Part shown: positions 10,809 through 21,737 of the stretch, in pieces
How the letters are laid out: every line of letters starts with the position of its first letter
Position numbering within the stretch: the stretch's first letter is position 1
Source of the DNA: Tenrec ecaudatus
Lineage: Eukaryota; Chordata; Mammalia; Afrosoricida; Tenrecidae
DNA: 64,000 nt
Direction of reading: 5' to 3'
NCBI RefSeq assembly: GCF_050624435.1
Contig: NC_134535.1
Location: 121,259,731 to 121,323,730 of the forward strand
Translations under genes and position numbers: made by a program
The notes under the pieces: generated by a model
What the model was told of the DNA's origin: nothing
The model's input: the letters and a program-made list of their open reading frames with translations, nothing else
Databases searched by the model: none

Positions 10809-12011
10809 CTAGAAAACACAACACAGGAGGCTACTGAGAGCGTGATGCCTCAAGATCAATAACCGCAGCTTTGGTGTGCACCTATGGAGTGCCAGGAATC
10901 TGAGGCCTCAGGCAGGTGCCCCTGCCAGAGGGAAGGGGACAAAGTTCAGTGGCTGCACCTAACATTAGGTCTGACCATTTTCTAGACCACAAGCTATGAG
11001 GGCCACTGCTTAGTGTGGCCCCGTGGCCTTCAAAGATGCCTCCTGGCCGGAGCAGACTCTCAAATATCTGAAGGGAAGGGAGGTCTATCTGGCAGCTCAG
11101 GGAACCTTTAGGGAAATTGGAATTTCTGGCTGGAATATTGTGGCGGCGAAGCTATATTAAAAGCTGTCCCCAAAAGTGCCAAAAGCAGTATCACTGAATG
11201 GCAAAAGTTAACAGTTACTCGGGCTGGGCTTCCAACCACCTTTGACCTAGGCCTGAGCAATGGAAAACCAGCCAGTAACAAGGAACAAACCCACACTGGT
11301 AGTTTGTAAAACCAGGGGGGCGGGAAACGTTCGGCCCCGGAACTAGGCAGGGCTAACTCTCGGGCCTAAGCAATCAGCTACCTAGGTACTGCCCCTTCAT
11401 ATGTTGGGAGCTGCGGGCGCAATCTTGGCCAGGTGCACGTGCTCTGTTGCCCCGCAGCCAAAGTGGTGGACACCCGGTGGCGCCATCCTGCCAGGGAACA
11501 GAGAGGCATGTGTTTGGGAAAATGGCGGCCCCAGCTTGCAGCCTAGCCAAAAGCCAGCATGGGGCCAGCCACCAGAGCCAGAGTCCTGCAGAAAGCAACA
11601 GGGTTTACACGGGCACATCCAGTCATCTAGCTGGCCGGAGCAAAAAGCATCCCACTGGGGCTCGAAAAGGCTTTGGGAATCGCGATCCTCCCACCCTGCA
11701 GGCAACAGCATCCCAGCCCCCTCCTAGAAATCCAGACTGGGGAAGGCAGGCAAGTTCCCAGAAAGGCAGGCACAGAAAGGCAGACGTACAATCCTGTATA
11801 CTAGTAAGAAGAGGCGAAAAGACAGACACCAAAGGTTGGGGCCGTGGTAATACATTACGGGTGTCCCCATGAGTCGGTTCGAGGAGTCATCCGCCTACAC
11901 GATGTTTAGCGGGAGGAATTCAGCCTGGCTTCCTTTCCAGCTACACACCATCTCCCAAGGTTATTGAGGTAAAAAAGAGTCCAGGAGGTGCCTGAAACTC
12001 ATAAGACCAGG
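10809..12011 (-). other. Provirus 5' leader
   Basis: About 1.2 kb lies between the PBS and the gag start, long for a simple gammaretrovirus leader. It is GC-rich around 11.4-11.8 kb and holds frames up to 104 codons on the minus strand and 141 on the plus strand, none recognised. It may contain packaging sequence or unrelated inserted DNA. Confidence 0.55.
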
Positions 12012-12029
12012 GTGTGAGGGCCCGCACCA
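12012..12029 (-). other. Primer-binding site (PBS)
   Basis: Five bases inside the 5' LTR the minus strand reads TGGTGCGGGCCCTCACAC. TGG at this position is the signature of a tRNA 3' CCA complement. I could not assign the tRNA; it is not the usual Pro, Glu, Phe or Lys PBS as I recall them. Confidence 0.65.
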
Positions 12030-12034
12030 AATTG

Positions 12035-12437
12035 TGTTAGATCTCTCGGGGGAGAGTTATACCTCAACCCTTGGCTCTGCGTGAGAAAGAATTCATGCCG
12101 AAGCCTGGTTTGTGATACAAGTGAGTTTTATGAGAGTTACACGAAGTTTCAGGTTTACGCAGGCACCCGCAGGGCTTCTTACCCCGTGCAGTCTGCCTGG
12201 AAGCTGCTCAGAAAGCCAAGGGGTCGGCTCCAGGCTCTTGTCTTTTTCAATTATTCTGTTGGGGAGGCATGGTAGACGACCCTGGTCAACCCCATTGGCT
12301 GAATTGAATTCACCTGGCCTAGCTGGGCCAATCCAGGTGCAGTGCCCACCCAGGTGTACCTCCACTTCCTGGTGGGAAGCCTGAACCTCTGCGCATGCGT
12401 AATGGACACCCCAGCCCCTAAGCTAAACTACCTAACA
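12035..12437 (-). repeat. 5' LTR of the provirus
   Basis: A 403-bp LTR, TG..CA on the minus strand. It lacks the 49-bp tandem unit of its partner at 4392-4841. It abuts the 4-bp TSD ggaa on its outer side and the PBS on its inner side. An ATAAAA element in the minus strand near 12129 may be the polyadenylation signal. Confidence 0.9.
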
Positions 12438-12441
12438 GGAA

Positions 12442-13004
12442 CATGCTGATAGCTCAGCCTGGGGATATGATGATGCACTGGCTGGCCTGATTCTCTACCT
12501 GATATAAAGTGGACACTTTTTCTGCTGTTCCATGCCAAAGTGGTTGAAGCACAGCAGTATGCAAAATATCAGTTACTCCCTATTCCCGACTTTATCTGTG
12601 AATATATTAATGTTTCTTTGTATGCCCTCAAATAATTGTCAACTGTCCCTTGGTGTAGAAACTTGTCACAACACAGGCTGGGAATGCCTTGAATCAAATT
12701 CTGGACCTCAGAGAGTCTTTCCTCCATGTTTCCCCCACGCTCCAACTTTTCTATCCCTCTATCTCTTATCTATACGTTTTCTGTTTGCAGATCCTGCCCT
12801 CTCATCTTGTAAGAGAGCTGGACTTGTTAATCTGTCAGCAGCATCATTGAGACAAGCAAGACCTGCACCAGAGCTGTCCGTCTCTTTGACTGTGGCTTAG
12901 TTGTCTTTAGTTTCCCCTAAGACCAACAATCATCATAAGCAGGAGTGCTCTCTTTCCTGAATCTGGGTGCACAAGGAGAGGGTGGTTGGAGACCGTAGAG
13001 ATGT
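12442..13004. other. Anonymous flank of the provirus
   Basis: No repeat or gene recognised. A 122-codon plus-strand frame at 12532-12900 has no family resemblance and is probably chance. Confidence 0.5.
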
Positions 13005-13706
13005 TCTTTATATTTTAAACATTTTATTATGAGTGAGGTGAAAGTTTACAGAATCGATCACAAGTGTTACATAAACAAAGTTTGTTTCAAATCATCCATT
13101 GCAATCCCCTCAATGTATCATTTGTCTCACTTCCTCTTTGTTTGTTTTTTTAATTTCCATACCTCCATCTTTCTTAACTGTCTGTGTTTTGTCCTTTGGT
13201 AAATGTTGCCCTTTTGATCTTAAATGGTTAATTATTCTTACAAGGGGGTGAGTTCAGTTCCAGACCTGAAGGATAGCTAAGGGTCATCATCTTGGAGGTT
13301 CTATCAGATTCCATCTGACCAGTAAGCCTGGTCCCTTTTATAATCTGCAGTTTTGTCCCATGTGCTTCTCCTCCTCTATCAAGGGCCTTCTAATGCGATC
13401 CTTCTACAGAGCAGTGAGGAGTGGTCGTTGGGCACCATCCAATTCTTCTGGTCTCCAAGTTTGGTAGACTGATGTGTGTATGGTTCATTAGTACAGTTGC
13501 CAAACTATTTCTATATATCTCCCAATTTTCATCACTCTGCTTTCCTCCACAGGAGAATAGACCAGAAGTTGCACCCTGAATGGCTGCTCATCAGTTTTAA
13601 GACTCCAGTCTCTACTCTCGTAAGTAGGACGTAGAGCATTGTCTTTGTGAGCTCTGTTATGTTCATTGACTTTGGTGTTCCCAAGAGTATGATCAATACT
13701 CTTTTT
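13005..13706 (-). mobile_element. Older L1 3' UTR fragment, antisense
   Basis: It starts with the complement of an A-rich tail (acattttattatgagtgagg), then shows afrotherian-type L1 3' UTR blocks, including the ggctgctcatcagttttaagactccag segment. It is more diverged than the copies at 14-16 kb. Confidence 0.6.
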
Positions 13707-14052
13707 GAAATCTTCTGTTCAGCTCTTTTGCTTGGTAATTTCTTCTGTTTGTTTTAGTTACTCTACATTCAAGAGCAAGCTTCAGAGTCTCCTCTAACAT
13801 CCATTTTGGGTTTTTTCTTTCTTTTCATTTTAATGAACTTTGTTTTTTTGTGTATGATCACCGTAGTGCCACTCGACAGCTCCTCTAGTCTTCAGTCATT
13901 AGTGTTCAGTGAGTCCAGTCTACTCTTGGGATAGACAGACATTAAGTCAGTTAGGATCCACTCAAGGTAATACACTGACTGCTGTTGCACTTAATGGTTT
14001 ATTCTGTAGTCAGTCCCTGGCCTTGTTCTGATTGATGATATTGAGCTTCTCC
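13707..14052 (-). mobile_element. RTE/BovB-type LINE fragment
   Basis: The segment from gaaatcttctgttcagctc to tgatgatattgagctt matches the antisense 5' half of the RTE element seen at 28685-32207 (compare 30880-31100). It is truncated at both ends. Confidence 0.7.
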
Positions 14053-15046
14053 AATACATTTAGGAAGTGAATGGACTGTGGGCCTGCTCAAACCCTCCAT
14101 CAATGCAAGAACACTTTGTTCTAACAACCTGGCATTGTGATGCACACCCTCCTGACACAATCGCTGAAGACAAAATGGGTGCATAAGCAAATGTGGCAAA
14201 GAAAACTGATGGTGTCCGGCTATCAAAAGATATAGCATCTGGGGTCTTAAAAAGACTTGAAGTTAAACAAGCAGCCACCTAGCAGAGATGCAGCAAGCCC
14301 ACATGGGAGAAGCACACCAGCCTGTGCAATCAGGTGTCACGAAATCAGGTAGCAGGAACCAGAAGACCCAAAGCAAAACAAAGAAACATATTGTTGAGAA
14401 TGAGGGGGGTCAGAGCAAAAACCCAAAGCCCATCTGTGGACAATAGAACATCTCCTCCTAGAAGTGTCACCAGGAAGGGTGAGTCAAACAGGGCTCAGTA
14501 TAGCACTGATAAAACACACAGTATTCCTCTGGTTCTTTGAGGCGGCCTCCCCCCATCCCACCACTATCATGACCCCAGTCCTACATTTCAGTTCTGGCTA
14601 CGAGCATGTACACTGTGACAAATAAGAGCTCATGATACACAGAATCCAGGTAGATAACCCACTCAGGAACAGAAATAGGAGTAGCATTACCAAAAGGATA
14701 GGGGAAAGGTGGTTAGAGAAGGGGAAGAAGGGGAAACTGATGGCAATGATCAACACATTACCCCCACCCCACCATCCAAGAAGGACAAACGACAGAAATG
14801 TGGTTGAAGGAAGACAGCGGTTTGTGTAAGATATGAAAACCTATGAAATAATTTATAGTTTATCAAGGGGTCACGAGGGTGGGAAGAAAGGGAGTGATGG
14901 AAATAAAAGGAGCTGATACCAAGGGTTCAAATAGAAAGTAAATGTTTCGAAAATGATGATGGCATCATATGCACAAATATACTTGATGCAATTGAATGTT
15001 ATAAGAGCTATAAGAGCCCCAAATAAAATGATTTTTTTAAAAATAG
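14053..15046 (+). mobile_element. L1 3' UTR, sense, ~1 kb
   Basis: It runs from the L1 3' UTR block with aagaacactttgttctaacaa through ctatcaaaagatatagcatc and ends at gccccaaataaaatgatttttt, the tail shared by all young L1 copies here. The antisense matches at 1.5, 30.4, 34.4 and 35.7 kb are the same 3' end. Confidence 0.8.
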
Positions 15047-16250
15047 GAAGTGATCAAGTAACCGAGAGGAATTACTGAAACCCAAATGAAGGCTGAACAT
15101 GATAGTGGGACAAGAGGAAAGTAAAAGGAAATAGAGGAAAGAACTAGGAGACAAAGGACATTAATAGAGGTCTAAATACAGGCATGTACATATGTAAATA
15201 TATTTATATATGAGGATGTAGAACTAGATCTATGTGCATATATGTATAGGTTTAGTATTAAGGTCGCAGATGGACATTGAGCCTCCACTCAAGTATTCCC
15301 TGAATGCAAGAATATGTTGTTCTATTAAATTGGCATTCCATGATGCTCAGTTTCCCGACACAATCACTGATGATAAATGGGTGCATAAACAAATGTAGTG
15401 AAGAAAGGTGATGATGCCCAATTATCAAAAGAGATAGCATCTGGATTCTTAAAGGCTTGAAGGTAAACAAGTGGCCATCTAGCTCAGAAGCAACAAAGCC
15501 CACATAGAAGAAGGCCACTAGCCTCTGTGATCACGAGATATCAAAGGGATCAGGTACCAGGCATTAAAGAACAAAAAATCTTATTAAAGAGCAAAAGTCA
15601 TATCATTGTAAATGAGAGGGAGTGCAGAGTGGGGATCCAAAGCCCAGCTGTAGGCAACTGGACACCCCTTACAGAAGGGTGGCAGGGAGGAGACGAGTCA
15701 ATCTGTGCAGTGTAGCATTGATGAAACATACAACTTTCCTCTAGTTCCTAAAAGCTTCCTGCCCCGCCCCCCATCAAGATCCCAATTCTACCTTATAAAT
15801 CTGGCTAGACCAGAGGATGTACACTGGTACAGATAGGAAAATAGGAACTGGAAACACGGGGAATCGAGGGCGGATGATCCCTTCAGAACCAGTGGTGAGA
15901 GTGATGATACCAGGAGAGTGGAGGGAGGGTGGGGTGGAAAGAGGGAACCGATTACAGGGATCTACATACAACCTCCTCCCTGGGGAATGGACCACACAAA
16001 AGTGGGTGAAGGGAGACGTCAGACAGTGTACGATATGACAAAATAATAATTTTGAAATTATCAAGGGTTCATGAAGGGGAGGAGTGCAGGGAGGGAGGGG
16101 AAATGAGAAGCTGATGCCAGGGGCTTAAGTGGAGAGCAAATGTTTTGAGAATGATGAGGGCAATGAATGTACAAATGTGCTTGACACAATTGATGTATGT
16201 ATGGATTGTGAGAAGAGTTGTTTGAGCCCCAATAAAATGATTTAAATAAA
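15047..16250 (+). mobile_element. L1 3' UTR, sense, second copy
   Basis: It is collinear with the preceding copy but starts further upstream (the cctaagaaatagaggaaag-like region near 15130) and ends at ccccaataaaatgatttaaa near 16245. The two copies are head-to-tail and independently diverged, so they are separate insertions rather than a recent duplication. Confidence 0.8.
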
Positions 16251-18010
16251 TAAAAGTGAAGGAAATTATCAGCATTTCTCAAGCTGAAGGAATTGGGAGG
16301 GAGAGGTGTCGAAATCAAGTCTTGGATTTCAATACTGAAGGATTTTATGGGCAAAATATTGAACAGTGCAGAAAGCACCAAAGAAGATGGAAAGAATCCA
16401 CAGTCAGTGTACTAAAATGAATTGGTCTAACCATTTTAGGAGGTAATATATTATCAAGAACCAAAGATACTTAAGGAAAAATATAAGCTGCACCGCAGGC
16501 ATTGTCAAAAACCCAGCTCCTGGAATTGACAAGTACAAATTGAAATGTTTCAATCCACAGATCCAGCCCTGGAGGCGTTCACTTGTTCGTGTTCAGAAAT
16601 GTGGAAGACATCTAGCTGACCACTGTGTTAGACTGGGTCATCTAGAGAAACAAATCCAATGAAACGCATCTATATATGAGGAAAGGCTTTGTATCAAGAA
16701 GTAATTATCTATCAAAAAAGGCATCCCAGCCAGTCCAACTCAAGTCCCTAAGTCCAATGCTACTCCTTAAGTCCCACTTCAGACTCATGTTCTCACATGC
16801 CAGCGACACAGCCTGGTGAACTGGGAAGCTGAAAGTTCACAGGTTGGTGGGTGCAGAGTCAATCCAAAGTCAAGAGAAACATGGCAGGGCACCGACAGCT
16901 CTTGAGGTCGGGAGGCAAGAGAGCTCCAACAGGCAAGAAGACAGTAGGGTGAGGAGAGAGCGCAGTTTCTAGAGTTCCTCATCCTTACACAAAAGGCCTA
17001 TGATATCATGGAGGGGTCATCAGGCTGTGACTTGATTTACAGGTTTAACTCAATCCAAAGCCAGGAGTGTATAGTTGACACAACCCCAAACTACCACACC
17101 AAGCAACGGAAAAGATTCATATCCATGCCCATTTCAAAGAAAGGTGATCCAATAGAATATGGAAATTATGAAACAATAATATCAATATCATGCACAAATT
17201 AAAATGTGCTGAAACTAATCTAAGAATAGTTACAACAGGAACTGCCAGAAATTCAAGTTAAATTCAGCAGAAGATGTAAAACAAGGGATATTATTGCTGG
17301 CGTCAGCTGTATCTTGGCTGAAAGCAGAGAATATTGGAAAGATGTGCCTGTATTTTATTGACTACACAAAGATATCTATCTGACAGTGTGAATCATAATG
17401 AATTAGAGCTCACATTAGGAAAAATGAGCATTCCGGAAGCGCCCATTGTGCTCGTGCAGAAGTTGTACACATACCTAGAGGCAGCCACTCAAACGGAACA
17501 AGGAGCTACTGTGTGTTTTACAACCAGGAAAGGTGTGCCTCGGGGTTGTGGCCTCTCACCATGCTTATTCTGTCTACTTGCTGAGCGAATCATTCTGCAA
17601 GCTCAGTCCTATAACGAAGAAAGTGGTGTCAAGATTGGAGGGAAGCTCATTAACAACCTGCGTATGAAGCAACCCTGCTTTCTGAATGTGCAGAGGACTT
17701 GATGCACTTATTGATAAAGGCAAAAATCTACACACCCTCTAGCATGGATAATATCTCAACATAAAGAAAACAAAAATCCTTACAAAGGGACCAATAAGAT
17801 ACCTCATGATGATTGTAGAAAAGTTTGAAGTTGTCAAGGAATTTTTAAGTTTGATTAGGTCTACAATCAACGCCCAGAGAAGCAGTAGTCAAGAAATTAA
17901 GTGACAGACTGCATTGGGGAAATCAGATGCTTAAGACCTTTTAAAGAGTTGAAAATTAAAAATATGACTTTGAAACCTAAGATATGCTTAATCCAAGCTA
18001 TGGGATTTCT
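16251..18010 (+). mobile_element. RTE/BovB-type LINE, 5'-truncated, RT remnant
   Basis: Sense sequence covers the reverse-transcriptase half of the element. Around 17420-17700 a broken frame reads GVPRGCGLSPCLF, equivalent to the RTE GxRQGCxLSP block, followed by IGGKLINNLR. The downstream YADD active-site region is lost by frameshift. A MaLR-like LTR at 16624-17098 interrupts the element. The 3' end is missing beyond about 18010. Confidence 0.8.
16624..17098 (+). mobile_element. MaLR-like solo LTR inside RTE
   Basis: It begins tgtgttagactggg and ends ctaccaca, matching the outer ends of the family. RTE sequence resumes at 17099. The expected 5-bp TSD is not intact (accac versus ccaag). Confidence 0.8.
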
Positions 18011-18437
18011 AATTGAAAGGTAGGAAGAGTAGGGATAAAGGGGGTTATCTCCACGGAATGCCTTCCTTAAATGGAAATTAGCTGGCCTTGCCACAATAAA
18101 GGGGTTTGAAAGAAATCAGGCACACATTAGACACCTATGGGGACAATCCAAAGTGGGGCATGCTCAGACCAAGATAACCTAGGCACAGGTGAAGGTCAAC
18201 CTCGGCATGCATACTAGACACCAGCAACATTCCATCATATGTGCACCTGAGCTCAGCCATGAAGAACGGCCAGTACCCTCAACCACACCAGTGTCCCCTC
18301 CTGGCCCCAGCCCACCCCCACCCCCACCAAGCCACCACCACCAAGTGGGAATAGGAGGGGATACATAGGCTGAGAGCAGACTTTCATCTCTTTCCGATCT
18401 GAGGACAGGATCTCTCCCACATGCACAGTGCGCACAG

Positions 18438-18440
<3 letters not shown>
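18011..18440. other. Anonymous intergenic DNA
   Basis: No gene or repeat recognised. A C-rich patch lies at about 18296-18345. Confidence 0.5.

Positions 18441-18515
<75 letters not shown>
18441..18515. repeat. (CT)n(CA)n microsatellite
   Basis: A pure CT run of about 50 bp is followed by a CA run of about 24 bp. The open frame across it (Arg-Glu repeats on the minus strand) is an artefact. Confidence 0.97.
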
Positions 18516-18788
18516 GCATGTCCATGTCTATGTGCGTGCGCACAAATAAACAGGCCTTGGAAGAAGTACAGTGAGAATGCTCCTAAGAAGCAGAATGGCA
18601 AGATTTCGTATCATATTTTGGATTTGTTATCAGGAGGAGCAAGTCTCTGCGGAAAGTCGTCATGCTTGGTAAATGATAGGATCACCGCAAACCGGAAGCC
18701 CCTATGGGATTGCTTGCCCAGCCCTATAACAATGGGCACAAAATAGGAACTATTAAGCAGTGGCATACGACTGGCCAGTGATTCCTTC

Positions 18789-18915
18789 TGTTGTAATAGG
18801 TTAGCGTGTTCGTTCTGTTGCAATAGGTTAATGTGTTCGTTCTGTTGTAATAGGTTAACATGTTCGTTCTGTTCTAATAGGTTAACATGTTCGTTCTGTT
18901 GTAATAGGTTAACAT
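18789..18915. repeat. 27-bp minisatellite, about 5 copies
   Basis: The unit (ttctgttgtaataggttaac + atgttcg) repeats five times with few changes. Since 27 is divisible by three, one minus-strand frame stays open and reads NLLQQNEHV repeats. I treat that as a by-product. Confidence 0.93.
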
Positions 18916-19760
18916 GAGTTGAAGCTAAATTGAAGGCACCTTGTTTTAAGGAACAACAATATTTTAATGAAACACTAAATAATGACAGTTTACACACAGG
19001 AAATAGAAATGGTGAAGTTAGATAATATTCCCAAGTTCACACTATTAATTTATTGTAAAATTTGAACCTAGCCTAAGAATTAAGAGTCTCTCTGTGTTGC
19101 TTACTAATAGTGTGAATACCAGGTAATCTAGCGACCAATTTTTCTCACCTCCTAATTACAATAATTATCTCAAGTTTGTTGGGAAAATCAGGTGAATGAG
19201 CGTATGAGAGAAATTTTGTCAGTTTATACAAATATAGACGAACCTATGATTGTTACTAGGTCTTTATTCAGTTTAGCAGTTCGGCATTTCACTGATCCAT
19301 GATTGATTTGAGGTGTCTGAATACAAAATTCTTTCACTATTGGCATCATGAATTTATGTTTCACTACAAGTTAAACTAAGGAAAATAGTTTTAAATGGGC
19401 ATTAGTGTTTGGTAAGTAGGCATGAGTAAATTTAGATCGATTTAATGGAATAGGCAAATGCAACACACTTCACTTCACAGCATAATCTTTGCATCAAAAT
19501 CTTTAGCCACGCTGGGGGGGGGGGGAGGAAGAAAGGCATTAAAACACACACAGATATTTGTCTTTGTCTATGTCTAGAGGATACAGCCTGGCGGGTTTGA
19601 ACTAAGAAAATCTTTACAAATAGACACTTGGTAAGATTGCTGAGTTGAGAGCTCTTCATTCGTGGAATTCTTTAAACTCACAGTGAAGAGGAATAGGAAC
19701 CTAGGGTAGTCATTAGATAGAAGGCTGATCCTGCTCCTCCACCCTCATAAGCAGTGAATG
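18916..19760. other. Anonymous intergenic DNA with a G-run
   Basis: No gene recognised. A 12-base G homopolymer lies at 19514-19525. Confidence 0.5.
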
Positions 19761-19800
19761 GGGGGGGGAGGAGAGAGAGAGAGGGTGGGAGGGAGGGAGG

Positions 19801-19876
<76 letters not shown>
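19761..19876. repeat. (GGGA)n/(GA)n purine tract
   Basis: A G-run at 19761 leads into GGGA repeats and then an uninterrupted GA run to 19876. It is a long homopurine/homopyrimidine mirror tract. Confidence 0.97.
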
Positions 19877-19878
<2 letters not shown>

Positions 19879-20114
19879 CAATGAACTATTCTGTGCCTGC
19901 TTCCAGACAGGGAATAAAACTCACTTCCATCAAGCGGCCCTATAAGACAGTATAGAAGTGCGCCCTCTGAGTTTCTTTTCTTTTGTCTTTTTTGGTTGAT
20001 TCAGATATATTTTTTATTTTTACTTTTTGAACTATGTTTCCATTGCTAATTTGCTTTACTACATGTTACTAGCGTAGTAAGTTAAATTCAATTTTAAAAC
20101 AGCATGATAAAATA

Positions 20115-20505
20115 TCTTTCAAGTAAATCAAAACAAGGATGAGCTGCGACCTTACACCCACCCTGACAGCCCAATTCAAAATCACAGATAACAGCAAATG
20201 CTGGAGAGGGTGTGAAGAGCTGGGACACTCACACCCACTGTTGGTAGGATTGTGAACACCTAGGACCACCATGAAAAACAATACGCTGCTTCCTGAAACA
20301 ACCGGAAATGGAAAGGCCATACGACCTGGCACAGCAATACCTCTACTGGGCATATACCTCACAGAAGCAAGAAAAAGACACGAGCAGACCTATGCTTTCC
20401 CACGGTGACAGCAGCACCATTCACGTGAGCAAGACACTGGAAATAGTCCAAATGCCATCAGTGGACGCACGGAGAAGCAGCCCTGGTGTATACACATCAT
20501 GGAAG
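20115..20505 (+). mobile_element. L1 ORF2 3' fragment
   Basis: Sense sequence matches the conserved end of mammalian L1 ORF2: the ttacacccaccctgacagcc, tgttggtaggattgtgaaca and caaatgccatcagtgga blocks occur in order. It carries many frame breaks and is an old copy. Confidence 0.8.
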
Positions 20506-20509
20506 GCTG

Positions 20510-20770
20510 TTGTTGCTGTCATTGTGGTTGCTGTTCTCCGGTGCTATCAGGTCAGTTCAGATCCAAAGCAACCCTAAGCAAAGCAGAACAGAACACTGCC
20601 CAGTCTTGGGCCATCTCCACAATTGTCCCTGTGCTTGAGCCCATGTGACAGCCACTGTGTCAATCCATCCCCTTGAGGGCCTTCCGCTCCCCCTCTACTC
20701 TAAGCAAGCAGGAAGTCCTTCTCTAGGGAATGGTCTCTCCTGGCACCATGTCTCAAGTATGTAAGACAGA
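20510..20770 (-). mobile_element. RTE-type LINE 3' tail
   Basis: It begins with the tgttgttgctgt complement of the (ACA)n-like tail. It then matches the antisense 3' UTR shared by the RTE copies (tgcttgagcccatgtgacag, agccactgtgtcaatccat). Confidence 0.7.
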
Positions 20771-20885
20771 ACCTGTAACTCCTTATGGGAGTAGAGAGCC
20801 CTCTGTTTCTCCCAAGGAACAGATGGTGGTTTCGAACTGCTGAACTGGCAGTTGCCAGCCCAACGTGTTAAGCTCCAGTCTATAG
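20771..20885 (-). mobile_element. AfroSINE-type SINE fragment
   Basis: Antisense copy with the blocks gggagtagagagccctctgt and tggtttcgaactgctgaact typical of the SINE family seen throughout the window. Confidence 0.65.
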
Positions 20886-21374
20886 AAGTTAGCATGAATA
20901 ACAGGGTCAAGAGGTGACGTTGTTTTAGGTAGCCAGCAACACCCAAAAGAAATGGAACACCCCCATCGCTAGACTGGAAGAATGTCTTCTAGTCGGTTCC
21001 AATGATCTCTACTCCATCACTGGAGGCAGGCCCAGTAAATTGAAAGAGTTTTCACCAGGAGAGGAGTCAGGCTGACAAAACCCAGGCGAAGTAAACATCT
21101 TTATCAGAGTAGCCCCATGTAAGACAGCAACAAATTTAAACAAATCAAACAGAGGTTTAGCAAGAAAGCAGGGAAGTGGACACTAACTATCAAAGATAAG
21201 TTTCCAGGACAATTCAAGAGAAATCGAGTGAAAAGCCATTCAAATGAGTAAACAGCGTTACAAGATTTAAAAAATAAGAAGATTGTTAAATGATCTGAAA
21301 CAACGCAGGGACCATCATAAGGAGTATGTGTTCATTATGTGCCCCACATTATTTTCAATCACTTAGCAGTTGTT
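20886..21374. other. Anonymous intergenic DNA
   Basis: No gene or repeat recognised. Confidence 0.5.
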
Positions 21375-21550
21375 GTTGTTTTTAATTTCCAGTTGGGAGT
21401 GAATACAGATATCATATCATTCCATAGTTCAGTACCATCAAGCAGTCTTGTACAATTGCTACCACAATCCGTTTGGAAAGATTCCCCTCCTTCTTGAACT
21501 CTTTGACGTCGACTCCCTTAAACAATCTTTTGAAGCACTGTGCGTTAGTG
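21375..21550 (-). mobile_element. Probable L1 3' end, antisense
   Basis: It contains ttgtacaattgctaccacaa and a following cctccttcttgaactc, reminiscent of generic L1 3' termini read backwards. It is diverged. Confidence 0.4.
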
Positions 21551-21552
21551 TA

Positions 21553-21724
21553 GAGCCCTGGTGTGAGAGGGTTACACACCGGCCGAAGCAGTTGGGAGAC
21601 AACAGCCACTCTAGGAGCACAGTTTAGGATTTCTACTGCTGTAAAGAGTTACGGTCTTGGGAACCCACAGGGGCCGTCCTGTCCGGTCCTGTCCTATCGG
21701 TCCAAGAATTGACTGGACGGCAGG
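21553..21724 (+). mobile_element. AfroSINE-type SINE, sense
   Basis: Starts gagccctggtgtga and ends in the gaattgactggacggcag block, the standard 3' core of the family. It is directly followed by a second SINE. Confidence 0.75.
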
Positions 21725-21737
21725 GCGATGTGTTCGC

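Larger units (their letters stand above)
4392..12437 (-). mobile_element. Class I (gammaretrovirus-like) endogenous provirus
   Basis: An 8.05-kb provirus in reverse orientation. LTRs at 12035-12437 (5') and 4392-4841 (3') both run TG..CA on their outer edges. The 4-bp repeat ggaa flanks the whole unit at 4388-4391 and 12438-12441, as expected for a gammaretroviral integrase. Between the LTRs, in minus order, lie a PBS, a long leader, gag, protease, reverse transcriptase, RNase H, integrase and a polypurine tract. All genes are broken by stops and frameshifts. No env-like sequence is seen between the integrase end and the PPT. Later insertions are a MaLR LTR at 5385-5898 and two L1 tails at 8137-8371. 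It cannot encode functional virus. Confidence 0.92.

Noticed and set aside
11447-11872. 141-codon plus-strand frame in the proviral leader
   Set aside because: Antisense to the provirus, GC-rich, no homology; a minus-strand frame overlaps it, as expected by chance.
17334-17702. Host reverse-transcriptase gene
   Set aside because: It is a frame-broken RTE-type LINE fragment continuous with flanking LINE sequence.
18179-18601. 140-codon minus-strand frame with Arg-Glu repeats
   Set aside because: It is the translation of the CT/CA microsatellite and its flanks.
18789-18915. CRISPR-like array
   Set aside because: Units are directly adjacent with no spacers, in mammalian DNA; it is a minisatellite.
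19678-19955. Ser-Leu and Arg-Glu rich frames
   Set aside because: Artefacts of the GA repeat read in several frames.
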